This document shows positions 22,646-34,209 of a stretch of DNA of 64,000 bases, in pieces. Under the pieces are notes generated by a model that saw only the letters and a program-made list of their open reading frames with translations, ran no database searches and was not told the origin of the DNA. Positions within the stretch are counted from its first letter, which is position 1. Each line of letters begins with the position of its first letter. This stretch comes from Eriocheir sinensis (taxonomy: Eukaryota > Arthropoda > Malacostraca > Decapoda > Varunidae). Position numbers and translations under genes: made by a program. The DNA is taken from the NCBI RefSeq assembly GCF_024679095.1, contig NC_066535.1, forward strand, positions 2,080,466 to 2,144,465. Direction: 5' to 3'.

Positions 22646-24050
22646 GTCAAAGCGTCCAACGCGGTTCAGTATCTACAACGTCCATGACTCTGTTTTCTTT
22701 CTTGAATCACAATGTAGGACTACACTAGCACATTGGAAAAGTGAAGTTAATATCAGGTCCCATCTGTAAGTTGCCAACGATGGTTGTTTGGCGAAACCAG
22801 ATCCCTGAATCTTTTGCCGCACGCGCGTATATTTTTTATTTCATGCCAGGTAACGCACCTGTGGCGTCACTGATGTGTTTTTTACATCAGCAATGTCAGC
22901 AATCGTTGGTTTTTTGTTTCTGCATTAGAGAGTAATCTACCGTAACACAGGATATTGGAGGATCGAGACAGAAGACAATAGGTTGCCCCGGCTTGTCCCA
23001 TTTTTACGATGGGATTGTCTTTACTGTTCTAGCATCCTATATTGACGCATGCACGTCGATACTTTTTAACACACAAAGGTATTAAAATTTCCATTTATTT
23101 CAGGAGTTGGAGACATGTCTGGAGTTCTCCTAATCCTCAGTGACTCTAAGTTCCACGGGTGGTAGTTTTGTGGTTTGTACACCAGATCGCGATATTTTTC
23201 TTTTTTTTTTTGTAACTTTTTCTTTCTTAGAGCGGGCAGGACGACGGGTTCAATCTTGTAGAGTGCTTGGTCTGCACCATGGGACGACACGACAGGACCG
23301 GTTGCTTGCTTGCTGGCACATGTTCAGAGACTGGTATGTGATCGGGATGGGTCGACTGCGGGTTGAAACACGATTGGCCGTTGACCCCCGGACCTCGTGG
23401 AGTTGTTGAAAGCGGATTTAGGCTTTAATACCGTTAAAACACACGCTACCAGCGGTAGCCTTCAGGAACAAGATAATACATTGCGCATTATCCAAATAAT
23501 TTTTCCGATCAAGGGCGCCAATAGGTAATATAGCAGCTAATATATTCCACCGCCCCATCTCGATGTCATTATAAAGTATTTTTCTTATGGAGAGGAGTTC
23601 TTTCTAGCTATGGCACGTGGCGCAAGGCGTCTCTCCTTGATAGTTACGCAATTTCTTGATAACTTTGCTTATTGAGGGGTGAGGTGCTTCTTTAACAAAT
23701 TGGAAAATATTTCAGATATTCAGTTCAATTGTTCTCGAGCTGCTTGCTTGATGGGGGTATCCTCGATTCAAATCATGGTTTGGGCTCAAATTTGTCATTG
23801 TTATTGGAGATTTTCATGGTTTCCGCAGTCCCGCCTCGGAGAGTTCAGTCACAGCCAAGCCGTACGAGAACTTTAAATTTTAAAGGTCCTTTAGCGCTGT
23901 TAAATCCCACCCCCACGAGGCAGCTGGAGTGTACTGTTGCCACATGAGTGGTCATATATTTATTGTTTATGACGTTATTTAGACCATTGAAGTATGTTTT
24001 TACATTACATACCGCAGTATGACAGCTTCTGGGTGGAGCTGAGAGGCCGC
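22646..24050. other. Polinton-type region right of Harbinger, unassigned
   Basis: Resumption of the interrupted region. A minus frame (23,290-23,066) is Lys-rich (LRKKKLQKKKEKYRD) and short. Plus frames at 23,140-23,409 and 23,679-23,947 show no domain. No ATPase Walker motif or Ulp-type protease signature could be recognised on either strand, so those expected Polinton genes are either too decayed or lost. Confidence 0.25.
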
Positions 24051-24099
24051 CGCTGCCATGCGGGACTGACTCGGCGTGAGTGGCGCGCTTGAGCTTCCA

Positions 24100-24806
24100 T
24101 CCGATAAAGTACAGATGGAAATTCCAAACATAGCAGATGTCCAGAAGGGGTGGATTCCTTGCGTTTTTATAAAGCCAAAGCTCGAGAAGAGACCACCAAT
24201 CTCTCCATAAATGTAATATGAAAATAAAACTTGACCTTTCAGGAGTGAACTGAAACTTGCGCTTGGTGTATATATAGACTTGACAACCTACTTTCTCCTC
24301 AATCGATGTTTAAAGGGAGAGACGCAAAACAAAAATGAATCCTTCCACGCCAGCAAACTGTGGAAAAGATGCTTGAAAACTCAAGTTTCATGGTGCTCAA
24401 ACAACTATGTTTGCTTTCCACACTGACAAATCTTGAACATATACAAAGGATACATTGAAAGTTCCGCTCCATAAAAAGAAATCTTTGGAGAGGGATATCA
24501 GAATCTTGGAAACCGAGGTCAAACTAGAAAAGAAAAAGACTCCAGAGATCCAATGGAAATATCCCTTCCAAGGAGAGAAAAGATCTAAAGATAAGCAAGG
24601 ATGAAAAAGTGGAGAGGATATGGTGGAGGAAGAATTTTAAGGAATACGTAGAAGTGACCACCAAAGACATCAACATTTACCATATTTTTTTCGTTTCCAA
24701 ACAAACAATGACTGCTTTATGTTCCTACTATGGAAATTCTGGAACAAATGTTATAATGCCAAAAAAACTGGTAGGATTAATATTTCTATGTGAAATTTAC
24801 ATGTAA
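24100..24806 (+). pseudogene. Unassigned plus-strand coding relic
   Basis: A run of gene-like pieces on + changes frame several times: MEIPNIADVQKGWIPCVFIK (about 24,117-24,176), VEKMLENSSFMVLKQL (near 24,370-24,415), and a charged coiled-coil-like ISESWKPRSN/ILETEVKLEKKK region near 24,500-24,540. It is preceded and followed by AT-rich DNA. I do not recognise the family. It may be an accessory gene of the Polinton-type element. Confidence 0.3.
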
Positions 24807-25539
24807 AATCTTTAAACGCGATTTTTCCTCAAAATGTTGTTTTTAGTGAGTTACTAAGTATCTGATTGAAATATCTCATCTACCACTTACATCAATTCTT
24901 ATTTTCTTTCTCAGTTCTCAGTTGGTGGGACATAAAAAGAACAATTTAATCTTATAAAATGAAGTTTTTGTTGATCTTCTATAAAGAAGAATACATGCGT
25001 TTGAAAATAATGTTTCTTTAAAATGTGATATTTTTTACTTATTTATCTATACTTTTGAAAAAATAAACAAATTACGGAAAATAAAATAAGATGAAAAAGT
25101 TTATGCTACACTATACTTTCAGAAAATGCCAAGTAAAATGTTCCAAGTATTTAGACAATATTAAAACTTAAAAAAAAACAAAAATTTTAACAAAAACATT
25201 TATAAAAAAAAAATCAGATATCTAAGTGAAACATTATGGCAAACCCACTTTTTTCATGCTCTTCAATACTAGAAAATGGAAGTTTCTTTAATGGCAATAA
25301 TAAAAAGTTTTTCTGAATCGAGGATCCCCCCTAACAGCATTTGTTTCTATCTTTACTTTAATTTCTTCAAAAGTAAGAATAAAAAGTTTTTGTGTACTGA
25401 GGAGTGGTGTCTTTTACGCATTTTCTTACAATATCATTACATATGTCAATCCAGCTGTTGAATGAAGTATATCTCAACCACATTAAATGACATGTGTCAG
25501 CTTTTTTCCTTTATTTTTCGTGAACGCAGCATTTAATAT

Positions 25540-26345
25540 CGTATGTCTCAAACAGTAGAGCGCTTAAGACGAGCTTTCCTCTGGCGCGTAGAATATCCCC
25601 TGTATTGGTTCTGGCGACAAATACTTCAAGATAGTTCTTAAGCTGGCATTCTTGTGTTTAATTGATTTCCGGTGCGAAAAGAGCTCGTGAAAGTATTTTT
25701 GCTACGTGTATCCTTTATGGAATACATAGAGGAACGAGCACTTCCAACAAGGCGATCTATATTTCCAACCGCCAGTCGGAGAACTGATGGAAGACGCTAC
25801 GTTTGCTTCAGGGTTTTATATCAGTGCATGGAACGCTGTTTGATTGCAAAGGTAGATGGGTCTTTTAGCTATGAATATCAATGGGAGGTTTGTTTGTTCT
25901 TCCAGTCCAGAATGGGGCGAGCGAGGTTGTGGTGGCACTGACCACGTATTGTTTTGCAGCTTCGATCAATATATCTTGAAGAATTTTGAGACGTGATGAA
26001 CTTGTAGATGCGTTTCTTTAAGTGCACGAATGGCCCGCTCTGCCAAGGCCTGCTTTGATCTCACTTGAAGTGTTGGCTGACTGTATAGCTTTAATGCCCC
26101 GGGAACATAAATGAGTTTCTACTTTCGATTCCAGAATTCCAAAATGTTAAGTCGATTGTTTAATCCGTAAGTCTTCAGAATCTTTATTTTCCACCACTTG
26201 TTTAAAGGCCGAGTACGAGCATATTGCGTCTTTGTTCCGACACGGGACAACTTGTACATATCTAAAAACACGTCTACATTACCAACAAGTAGCCCATGTT
26301 ATGTATTTTCCTTTCTGAGGAGTGTCTCACGTCTGCTAACCGGCA
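25540..26345 (-). pseudogene. int: Retrovirus-like (rve) integrase of Polinton type, broken
   Basis: On the minus strand the order is a YLLVM + DVFLDMYKL-like start of the catalytic core (about 26,300-26,250), then a decayed middle. Next comes SKQALAERAIRALKE (about 26,070-26,020), which matches the family's ERxIRxLK segment carrying the last catalytic acidic residue. A hydrophobic FFKIYID follows, and at the C-terminus PIQGIFYAPEE (about 25,590-25,555), the end typical of Polinton integrases. Such enzymes insert the element DNA into the genome. Several stops are present. The gene lies at the opposite end from the polymerase and on the opposite strand, as in Polintons. Confidence 0.6.
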
Positions 26346-27330
26346 GCAGCTATGATTACTTTGGGTTTTGAGGCTATTATCTTTTGCCTGAAATTTTTTA
26401 GTCTGCAGCTTATGCAATACAGGTTACAACTTGCTATCAAAAAGTTGAATACGTCAATACGTGTTATTGCCGGATTTATACTTTTGCTTTCTCCTATAAT
26501 TTCGCTCGAGAGCTAAACCATAGGGTCGTTGTATTTGTAGAGTATAATTGGTGTGTAAGAGTTCCTTCTTCCGGAGTTCACCATTGGAATACGCGTTCAC
26601 CTGGGGTTCTCCAACAATGTTTGAGTTGCAAATTGTAAGGACTTCAGGAGTATTTATACCCAAATCAACAAGAAAGATATCCATAAGGACGTGAATATAC
26701 AGCATATTTATATATATCTACAAACTGGTTCGCCTTCTCTTTCCCGAATAATTTGTCTGGCCAGGAGGTGTGAATTTGAGATAACTCGCGCTTGTCTTAA
26801 TAAGAGGAAATAGAGAATAGTTCAGGGCTAATATTCCTTTTTAATGCTTTCCACCCATATGCTATAGATCTTTCGAGTGATAAATATGTATGAAATATTG
26901 TTTTTACAGCGTCCAAGAGTAAAAGCATCAACCACAATTTTGTTTCCTTACAGCATCGAAAGTAGAAATATCGTCAAGTACATACAATGTCCTCTCTGAG
27001 TCAAAACGTATCCTCGTTGGCAATTGGATCAATTATTTCAAGATGACACTATAACCTTTTTAGGTCCCTATTTCTTTATTTCTTTGAAGAGGATGAGACG
27101 TTGTCATTACATGACAATTTTTTTTAACTTCTTTTCATGATACTTCAGAATAACTGCTAACTGCATGTTCCGATTTTTCAAGATAAGCTATATCCCGTAA
27201 ACTATTATGCAGCGCAGGATATTAAGGAAAATATCGAGAAGGTTCTCTGAATATGTCTCAGTTCTGCATAGCGGAACTACTAATAATGATGGTAATTATT
27301 AAAGTATGATGCTTATATAAGCATTGTGAA
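26345..27330. other. Right end of Polinton-type region, no gene assigned
   Basis: A minus frame (26,705-26,454) with a basic end lies upstream of the integrase and could be its N-terminal part, but shows no zinc-binding HHCC motif. The remainder is AT-rich with scattered short frames. A (GT)n tract (27,335-27,358) and an (AAC)n stretch follow. Confidence 0.3.
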
Positions 27331-27334
27331 TATG

Positions 27335-27390
27335 TGTGTGTGTGTGTGTGTGTGTGTGTATACAACATAAGAACAACAACAACAACAATA
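27335..27390. repeat. (GT)n and (AAC)n microsatellites
   Basis: A GT tract at 27,335-27,358 is followed by AACAACAACAACAACAATA. They lie just inside the inverted G-rich repeat, mirroring the (CA)n arrays inside the left copy. Confidence 0.9.
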
Positions 27391-27399
27391 GCAAATTAC

Positions 27400-27796
27400 T
27401 CCCTCACCTTGTGCATGCCCCCACTTCCGTCACTTCGGCCCATGACGGCCCTCTGACAAATCTACCCCACTCCTGTCACCTCTGCTGACCACCCTTTCTT
27501 CCAAGGTCACCTCCCCCACGCTGACCGGACTCCCATCTCTCTCCCGTCACCCCCCCGCTTCCTGCACACAGCCTGAGAGAGAGAGGGGGGGGGGGGCATG
27601 TGAAATAGTGAGATTTTTTTTTTTTTTTGGGGGGGTAGGGCATGTGAAAAAGTGAAAGACCTGGGGGGGGGAAGGGGGGGTCCAGATACCCCCTCTTCCG
27701 CTAACCCCCCTGCTGGACCCCCTCAACTCTACTTCCAGTCCCTCTGTGAGGCAACCCTTCACTTCCGTACATTTGTTACTACTTATACCTCAATTA
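27400..27796 (-). repeat. G-rich minisatellite-like repeat, copy 2, inverted
   Basis: Reverse complement of this stretch begins AGTAGTAACAAATGTACGGAAG, passes GGAAGAGGGGGTATCTGGACC and then GGTGACGGGAG and GGTGACAGGAG units. This is the same order as at 5797-6180. Together they form an inverted pair ~21.6 kb apart. A 16-17 base T-run and long G-runs make the centre low-complexity. Confidence 0.75.
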
Positions 27797-27799
27797 AGA

Positions 27800-30710
27800 G
27801 TGGCTTACCCTTTATTTTGTACCTACCTAGACATACAGGTTTCATGTTATGATAAAAGGTGCATGCAAACAGTATCTCCAGCTATAGGTTAATTGTTTAA
27901 ACATGCATGAGTCACTTGAATACTATCATGCATATAGAATATACCAAGTGTTTTTAAAATATTTGTTCTGAAAAGTTCTGAATTAGAAATTATCTCACAC
28001 AATAATAATGAAATAGTTGCAAATGGTGGAGTTAAAAACAAAATAAAATTATAATTATCGAGTGTTGTTTCCTTTTTCCAGCAGTGTGTTGAGAATAGGA
28101 CCAGGGCCCCACAGTTAACGGGGGGATTAGACAAACTAACTATTTCCTTATGGAACTAATCTTTCAATGGCCGAGTTCAAGCCAACCATGAGTATCGTCT
28201 GAGCTCAAAACAAGCCTTGGATGGTACTTTTGAATACTTCAGTCATCGGCTCCCAAACCGAGACAGAATCAACTTATTCACTGCCTGAAGACCTTTACCA
28301 CATTTACCATGAAAGCGAAGTAACACTGAATAGAAGTGTTTTCCTTTTCATGATATATTAACCTGGTACCAGTTCTGCTGAATAAATTATAATTAAAGAG
28401 CAAGGATAATTTTAACCGATGGAAACAGAGAAGAAAGCCCGCGCCATCTGGCGAGAGAAATTCAAATATATCGCTTCGGACCCACGTGTTGGTATTCACT
28501 CACCCACCACCGGCCTTCTCACAGTAAGACCAAGGCACCGCAGCCACCCATTAACTCTGGACGCGAAGTTGTGCCTTTATTCCACCTGGACTTCGAGGTG
28601 GATAACACCCGGCAACGAGACTTCAGAGACAACAATATGCTTTTGAAACCCGCTTCTCGTAGCCAAATGCCCCCAGCAGTTATTTGGAGACAGATAGATT
28701 TTACTATACGGGATCCGTTAGGTTATTAGCTATTGTTCGGCCGTCTGGAGGCTTGTTGGACGCCTTCGCTCCATCACTGGCTGGTATGCACTTGTTTTCT
28801 TTGGGATTGTCTACGGTGTGTTATTCTCTTATTTCCGGGAGTGACCTCACTGTTGGGTAGAGTAAATTTGCTGATTCCCAACAAGTGGACGCGCACCGTG
28901 ACACGTGGACATAAATTTATTGAATCAAACTCTACACTACGGTAGCTTCAACTTTAGAAAAAAACAGTGGCAGGCAAAGAGGTGTGAGACGTATATGCTA
29001 CTGCATACATCTAGCAGAATAAACATTTATAATAGTCAGGCCTGACAATACCTACCAGTAACATGATCATGTAAATATTAGTATGTGTTTGACAATTTCC
29101 TTATTCATCGCTAGACATTTTCCTAATCCTAAGTTTACCTGCAGTATTACTGACACAGTATTTTTATAATACCATTGATATTCATTTCAAATGAGACTCA
29201 ATGGACACAGCTGCAAAACCAAAAACTGAAGATCAATATAAGGAAAACCCATCATAACTGCACTTTAAACTGAACCTCCCCTGTCAGAGTAATACCACGC
29301 CAACTTACCTAGCATAGACTCATAGAACTACCGCAACCGTCAGTATGGGTAAAAATAGGGTTGCATACAAATTAGTAAAGTGAATGTAATTCATTTTACA
29401 TTTGTTTTTCAAATATTGTAGAGTATGTGTGGTGTAGTTTAATTAAGGTTGTATGCTCTCTGCTGGGCTTCGACGTGGTTGATGGGTGCATGAGAGAAAG
29501 TGTCGCCCACATTATATCAGTAAATGTTTTAAATCTATGTCTTGCACAAAATTAAGTATATTTTCATAGCATGAATAGCGGATACAGTTAAGGCACAACT
29601 TATATATTTCCCTTTGAAGAAGAAAGATCATTAACTCTCAGAAAAAAACTTGATCTCTATGCTTTCATTTACAATGATTAACACTAGGTGCTAACAAGTA
29701 TTTCATATTCATTATAATTTAAAACTAACAGTAATTGACTAATGTGAATTCTGCAGTAAAAGCCCAACTGACAGTATGAACATGTATCTTGATAGACTTG
29801 AATTCATAATGAATGCCAGCATCTTGATAGACTTGAATTTGTCATAATGAATGCCAGAGTACCGTTGTTCTTCTAAACGTGCTACGAACTTTTTGAGCCA
29901 TTTTAAAAATAATTCTCGATGTTTATTTTCATTGTTGACGTTATTACAATGACATATTGCCATCTTAATTTTAGGTGGTGGTCCGAAACTCCTCCTGTAC
30001 CCATCTCGCAGCCGGACAGCCTGGGGGTCAAGACATCCAGGGGAGCGGGTATGTAAGGTGTTAGGTGGCTTATTACGATCGACTAAATGAAGATCCTTGT
30101 CCAATGAGCTTCATCTAACTTCTCCCCACTGGACCAAATCGGGGCTACGAGGATGAAAGGAATGGACCATTTCACCACTTAAGATCATTATTGTTGATGC
30201 CATTCTCAGGTTACCTGTTTAGTTTATTAACATGCAATTAAAATAAATTAACCCCTCGCTCTTTACGGAACTCAACAAACAGTTCTGTATATGCGGAAAT
30301 CCCTGATAAGTGTTTGGCAGCTAGAGTTTTTGGTTCCTTTGTAGCCGGGCAGAATTTGTCCGCCCTGATGTAAACTACTTTCATTTGCTTGCTCCCATCA
30401 TCTGACGTCATGCAAAGACATTTTCAAGTTACAATAATGAACATCAAAAGAGAACTTCAAGCACATAATATACCCGGAGAAGCTGAAAGCGAGATATGAA
30501 ATGTTCGACCCACTGAACTTAATGAAATTGCGGATACGTCACCTTCTCCCCAATGGCCAGTATGTATGCAGCGAGGGTTTATCAAATTGCAAAGTGTATA
30601 ACTACTTTGCAGAAAAAAAGCATAATTGTTCAACTGGACTGTAACAGACGGTACATTACACATGCTTTTCTGGGACCCAAAAGATTTTTTTTATATGTCA
30701 GAGAAAAAAT
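27800..30710. other. AT-rich intergenic sequence
   Basis: About 2.9 kb with only short frames. The longest (29,739-30,104, -) has no recognisable domain. A ~34-bp local duplication (CTTGATAGACTTGAATT...ATAATGAATGCCAG) lies at about 29,787-29,852. No gene, tRNA or transposon end is supported. Confidence 0.4.
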
Positions 30711-30711
30711 G

Positions 30712-30968
30712 GCTCAAAGGCCAACAAGAGAGTGCAAAAAAGCCTGCTCCTATGGGGAGGAATATAAGTAAAGAATAAGGAAAGAGAGAGGTCAACAATT
30801 TCGGATGGAGAGGTGTATTGATACGCTGTTTTGAAGAAAAGAAGTCCTAGGCAGGAGGAAATACAAGGAAGGCTATTCCAAGCAGTTTAATTAACAGTGA
30901 AAGGGAATGAAAGAATGGAGATGTTGTAAACTCTTGCACAGGGGTTAGAACAGTATAGATATACATAG
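30712..30968 (-). mobile_element. Old LINE-A 3'-end fragment
   Basis: On + this reads as a diverged copy of 62,390-62,620: GGCAGGAGGAAATACA, GGGAATGAAAGAATGGAGATG, AACTCTTGCACAGGGGTT. It is thus the antisense 3' end of the LINE-A coding region and tail. It is far more diverged than the copies after 46 kb. Confidence 0.65.
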
Positions 30969-30969
30969 G

Positions 30970-33260
30970 AATACACTGGAAGAACAGATAATTCAGACAC
31001 CGACCCTGGCGGTCTATGGCGAGGGTGTCTGTTTACTACCGCTACTACTAGTAATCTACGTGGTGGTATTGGACAGTATATATAATGGATGAAGCTCCTC
31101 TCACCCACCTCTCTCCTCCGGCAACAAATGCCGGCAGGAAATAGTTAGAAAGGCAAACCATGCGCCTTTAAGGAAGAAAGGGACATGGAAATTTTACGCA
31201 GGGGCAAAAGAGATAAAGTGAAACATTAGCCTTAACTTACGCTAACTGGTGACCCAAGATGTGGGGGAATTATTAATTCGTAGAGCTTGTCATAGGTGCT
31301 GCAATGTGCACTCAACATACGAAAAGGGTCATAAAATCTTAAGTATCCCTGAAGTAATTATCCAATGAAGACTTAGAAGTTATTGATACTCTGTGCAGTA
31401 ACTACATGATGTAGTGGAGTCTCTATTCCAGTGATCGACGACTTCATTATTGAAATAAATCTTATGCCGCCAAATGTATTTACATCTGGTTCCTTCTTTA
31501 ATCTCGTACTGTTGCTGCGTGTTGCGTATTTGGGGTCCCTCTGAAATATCGGGTTAATGTTTTCGAATCCATTATGGTTTTGGTACCACTTCGATTAAGT
31601 CCCTCTTACCCCTTTCGCTTTTTAAGGAAAACATATCTAAACGCCTTTAAACGCGCTCTCGTCATACGGCTTAGTTACGGAACGCTGGATATTTTGGGGG
31701 TTGCTCGTCTTGTATCTTTTCAGCAAAATTTGATCTTTGATATAATTCAAGACCAAGAACTGGACGAGCGTATTCTAGACTGATAAGTCTCTACTAACCC
31801 TGAATAGAATCTCTGGCATAAAGTTCAGGTGATAATTTTTTTTTTATAATTAAAAGTTTCTTGAGATTAGCCCCAACATCATATTGTCATTTTTTTACTC
31901 GCCTTACTGTACATTGATCGCTCATTTTAAAAGAGTGTTACTGATAATGACTTCCAAGAATATTTTCTTGTTTTTACTTCGCTGAGCCTGAGACCTTGAA
32001 GTCATGATATTTAAAGTTAGGGTTCTTTTTCACCTATGTGTAATACTTTGCATTATTTCTAAATTGAAAACACATTTGCCACTTGTCAATCTAACCGGCA
32101 TAGTCTTGTTAAATCTGGAATGAATATCCTCGCATTTTGCCTTACTGTTCGTGTACTGTACCTCCTAATTTGTGTCGTCGGCGAATTTGGCAACTTTATG
32201 ATAGGATATTAGTCTCACAAGGTAATCGTTCACGCCGTAAATAAATAATGAATAGTGTTAAATTTAGGACCAAATCCTTTTTGTGGGTACGCCACTGATT
32301 ATTACGGGTTGTAGCGAATGATATTCCCATCGAAAACAAACGATGATGGTAGTTTAGCTTATTCTTTCCCAGTAGACTGTTAATGGTTTTCCCAGGTCTT
32401 TGTTTTTGGCATCTCCAGCATAATTTTGCAGTAACTTAATTTATAATAATCAATTTTTCTTTACAGCTTTAGATTGACGTTACTTTATTTCTAAGAGACT
32501 TAATGTAGCTTCATACGTTAAAGGCCATTTGGCATGTATAGTTTTTGTAATTTATTGCATTTGTCTTATTACCTGCTTGATAGCCGGTGTAAATGTATAT
32601 GGCTTACCCAGATGTTTTTCTTTACATTATAGTTATTTGTTACTGTAAAATGTTTTATTGTAAAGCTCTGTAAATTTACCTTTGTTTGTTAAAAGATCAT
32701 TTTTTAATGCAATCATATTCCAACCGGGAAATTTAGTAGAGTCAGCTTTAAAGGCATTTATTTTTTCATTAGTAAATTTCTTCTTGTAAAAAGTCACCAT
32801 TATAGTATCATATTGGTTGAACAAGTGAAATATGAGCTAGAAACAGGAGAAACAATACTAATTGAGTTGTATAATATCTCAGTTTATATTAAATAATTAC
32901 TGGTATTATTGGTCCAGATGTGACTCAATGATTGTTGTTGAAATGGATGAGTTGCACGTGTTGGTTATGTTATAGTAGAATAGCATAAATATGTCCTATA
33001 TTTATGTTGCTAAGTCTTTGAGCATTTTTTCAAAGTGATTAAGAATATTTATGTTTAACTCATATAAATAGGTATTCTAAATCTGGATAAAAGTAGATAA
33101 TATCACTCATAGTTACAAGAAAATCATCAATATTGGAGAAATGAGGGTCGATATCATACCCATTATGAACTTGTGCGGTTCGCTGTTACTGAGTATAGCG
33201 AGTCTGAAAATGAGTTTTCAAGTAACAGCGCAACACCTTCTACCAATGTGTTCTCAATTG
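30970..33260. other. AT-rich intergenic sequence
   Basis: No coding sequence, tRNA or element boundary recognised. Short frames (31,574-31,783 +; 32,633-32,824 -) have no family resemblance I can name. Confidence 0.4.
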
Positions 33261-33262
33261 AT

Positions 33263-33960
33263 TGTAACGGGTCCGAATCATGATGAACGAGAGGAATGTA
33301 AAGAGTAAGTCGGTAGTGACAGAGTAAGTGTGGCGAGTGGGGCAATGAATAGGTGAGAGTGAATAAAGTAAGCAGTGAATGGGTATTGAGGAATGTATTC
33401 AAGTTGTGAAGAATAACACGGTGAGCGAATGAGCGAATATATGGGTGAGTTGAAATCCCTCATCCTCAAAGCCTCAGACACCTCAAGAGCTAATAACTAG
33501 TTAGTTAGATAGGTGAGGTTTGATTGTAAAAAAATGTTCGGAAGAGGAGAGTCAGTAATGCGGGGTTAAAGATCACGTGATGGAGGGCTGATGAGTAAGC
33601 GGAGGAGGAAGCACCAGAAGCTTGGGGGAGGCGAGACGAACACCCCAACAGCAAGGAAGGCGAGAAAACACCGAGCGGAGGCTGGTGAGAGGTGTCCCTC
33701 TCCTCGGCCCCCGACCTACACCCCACCACGGCTGCTGTGAGGCGGGCCAGCCAGAGACGAGCAGCAGCCCTAGTAAGGAAAGGCAGCGAAGTTGGAGTTG
33801 AGTGAGGAGAGGTGTCCATCTTCCACTCAGCCCCCCGAAAAAACCACCCACGGCCTGCAGGGTGAGACAGGACCTGGATGGGAACTTTGTATGGCAGGGG
33901 TAATCTGCCCTCGACCGTCCTGGGGGCCGAAATACCACTGCCTCAAGCTGCTCTCCTACA
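33263..33960 (+). mobile_element. LTR (698 bp) in + orientation with primer-binding site
   Basis: Begins TGTAACGG and ends CTCCTACA, i.e. TG...CA termini. It is followed after four bases by TTGGCGCCC, a primer-binding-site-like TGGCGCC. It is homologous over its length to the reverse complement of 36,505-37,249. ORFs inside are shadows. No matching direct LTR is present downstream, so this is a 5' LTR without its own body. Confidence 0.65.
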
Positions 33961-34197
33961 TCAGTTGGCGCCCATGCCTCTTCACACCACCTGAGCCGCT
34001 CCATCACATCATGGCGCCTGTCTGTCCATCACCAGGACTGGCATCTATTCCCATCGTAGATCGTCCCTGCTGGAGCCCGACACTCATGCCAGCTCCTCCT
34101 TCTCCGTATCCAGCAATCAGAAGCTAAGCATTCTGTGTATTCCCCAAATCTCCCTTGTGCCGGTAGCTAGTTAGATTAGAGGCCTGCAACCCTGTCA
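33961..34197 (+). mobile_element. Leader following the + LTR
   Basis: A ~235-bp non-coding leader (CTGTCTGTCCATC, CCAGCTCCTCCTTCTC, CAAATCTCCCTTGTGCC) is matched in inverse orientation at 36,310-36,500. It ends abruptly in a T-rich junction at about 34,204-34,225, where minus-strand pol sequence begins. Confidence 0.6.
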
Positions 34198-34209
34198 GTC
34201 ATCTATTTT

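Noticed and set aside
29739..30104. 121-residue minus-strand frame as a host gene
   Set aside because: No domain, no splice sites, and it includes a local 34-bp duplication; insufficient support.
33573..34127. Two overlapping frames of 144 and 111 residues as host genes
   Set aside because: They lie within an LTR and leader that are repeated inverted at 36.3-37.2 kb; GC-rich non-coding sequence.
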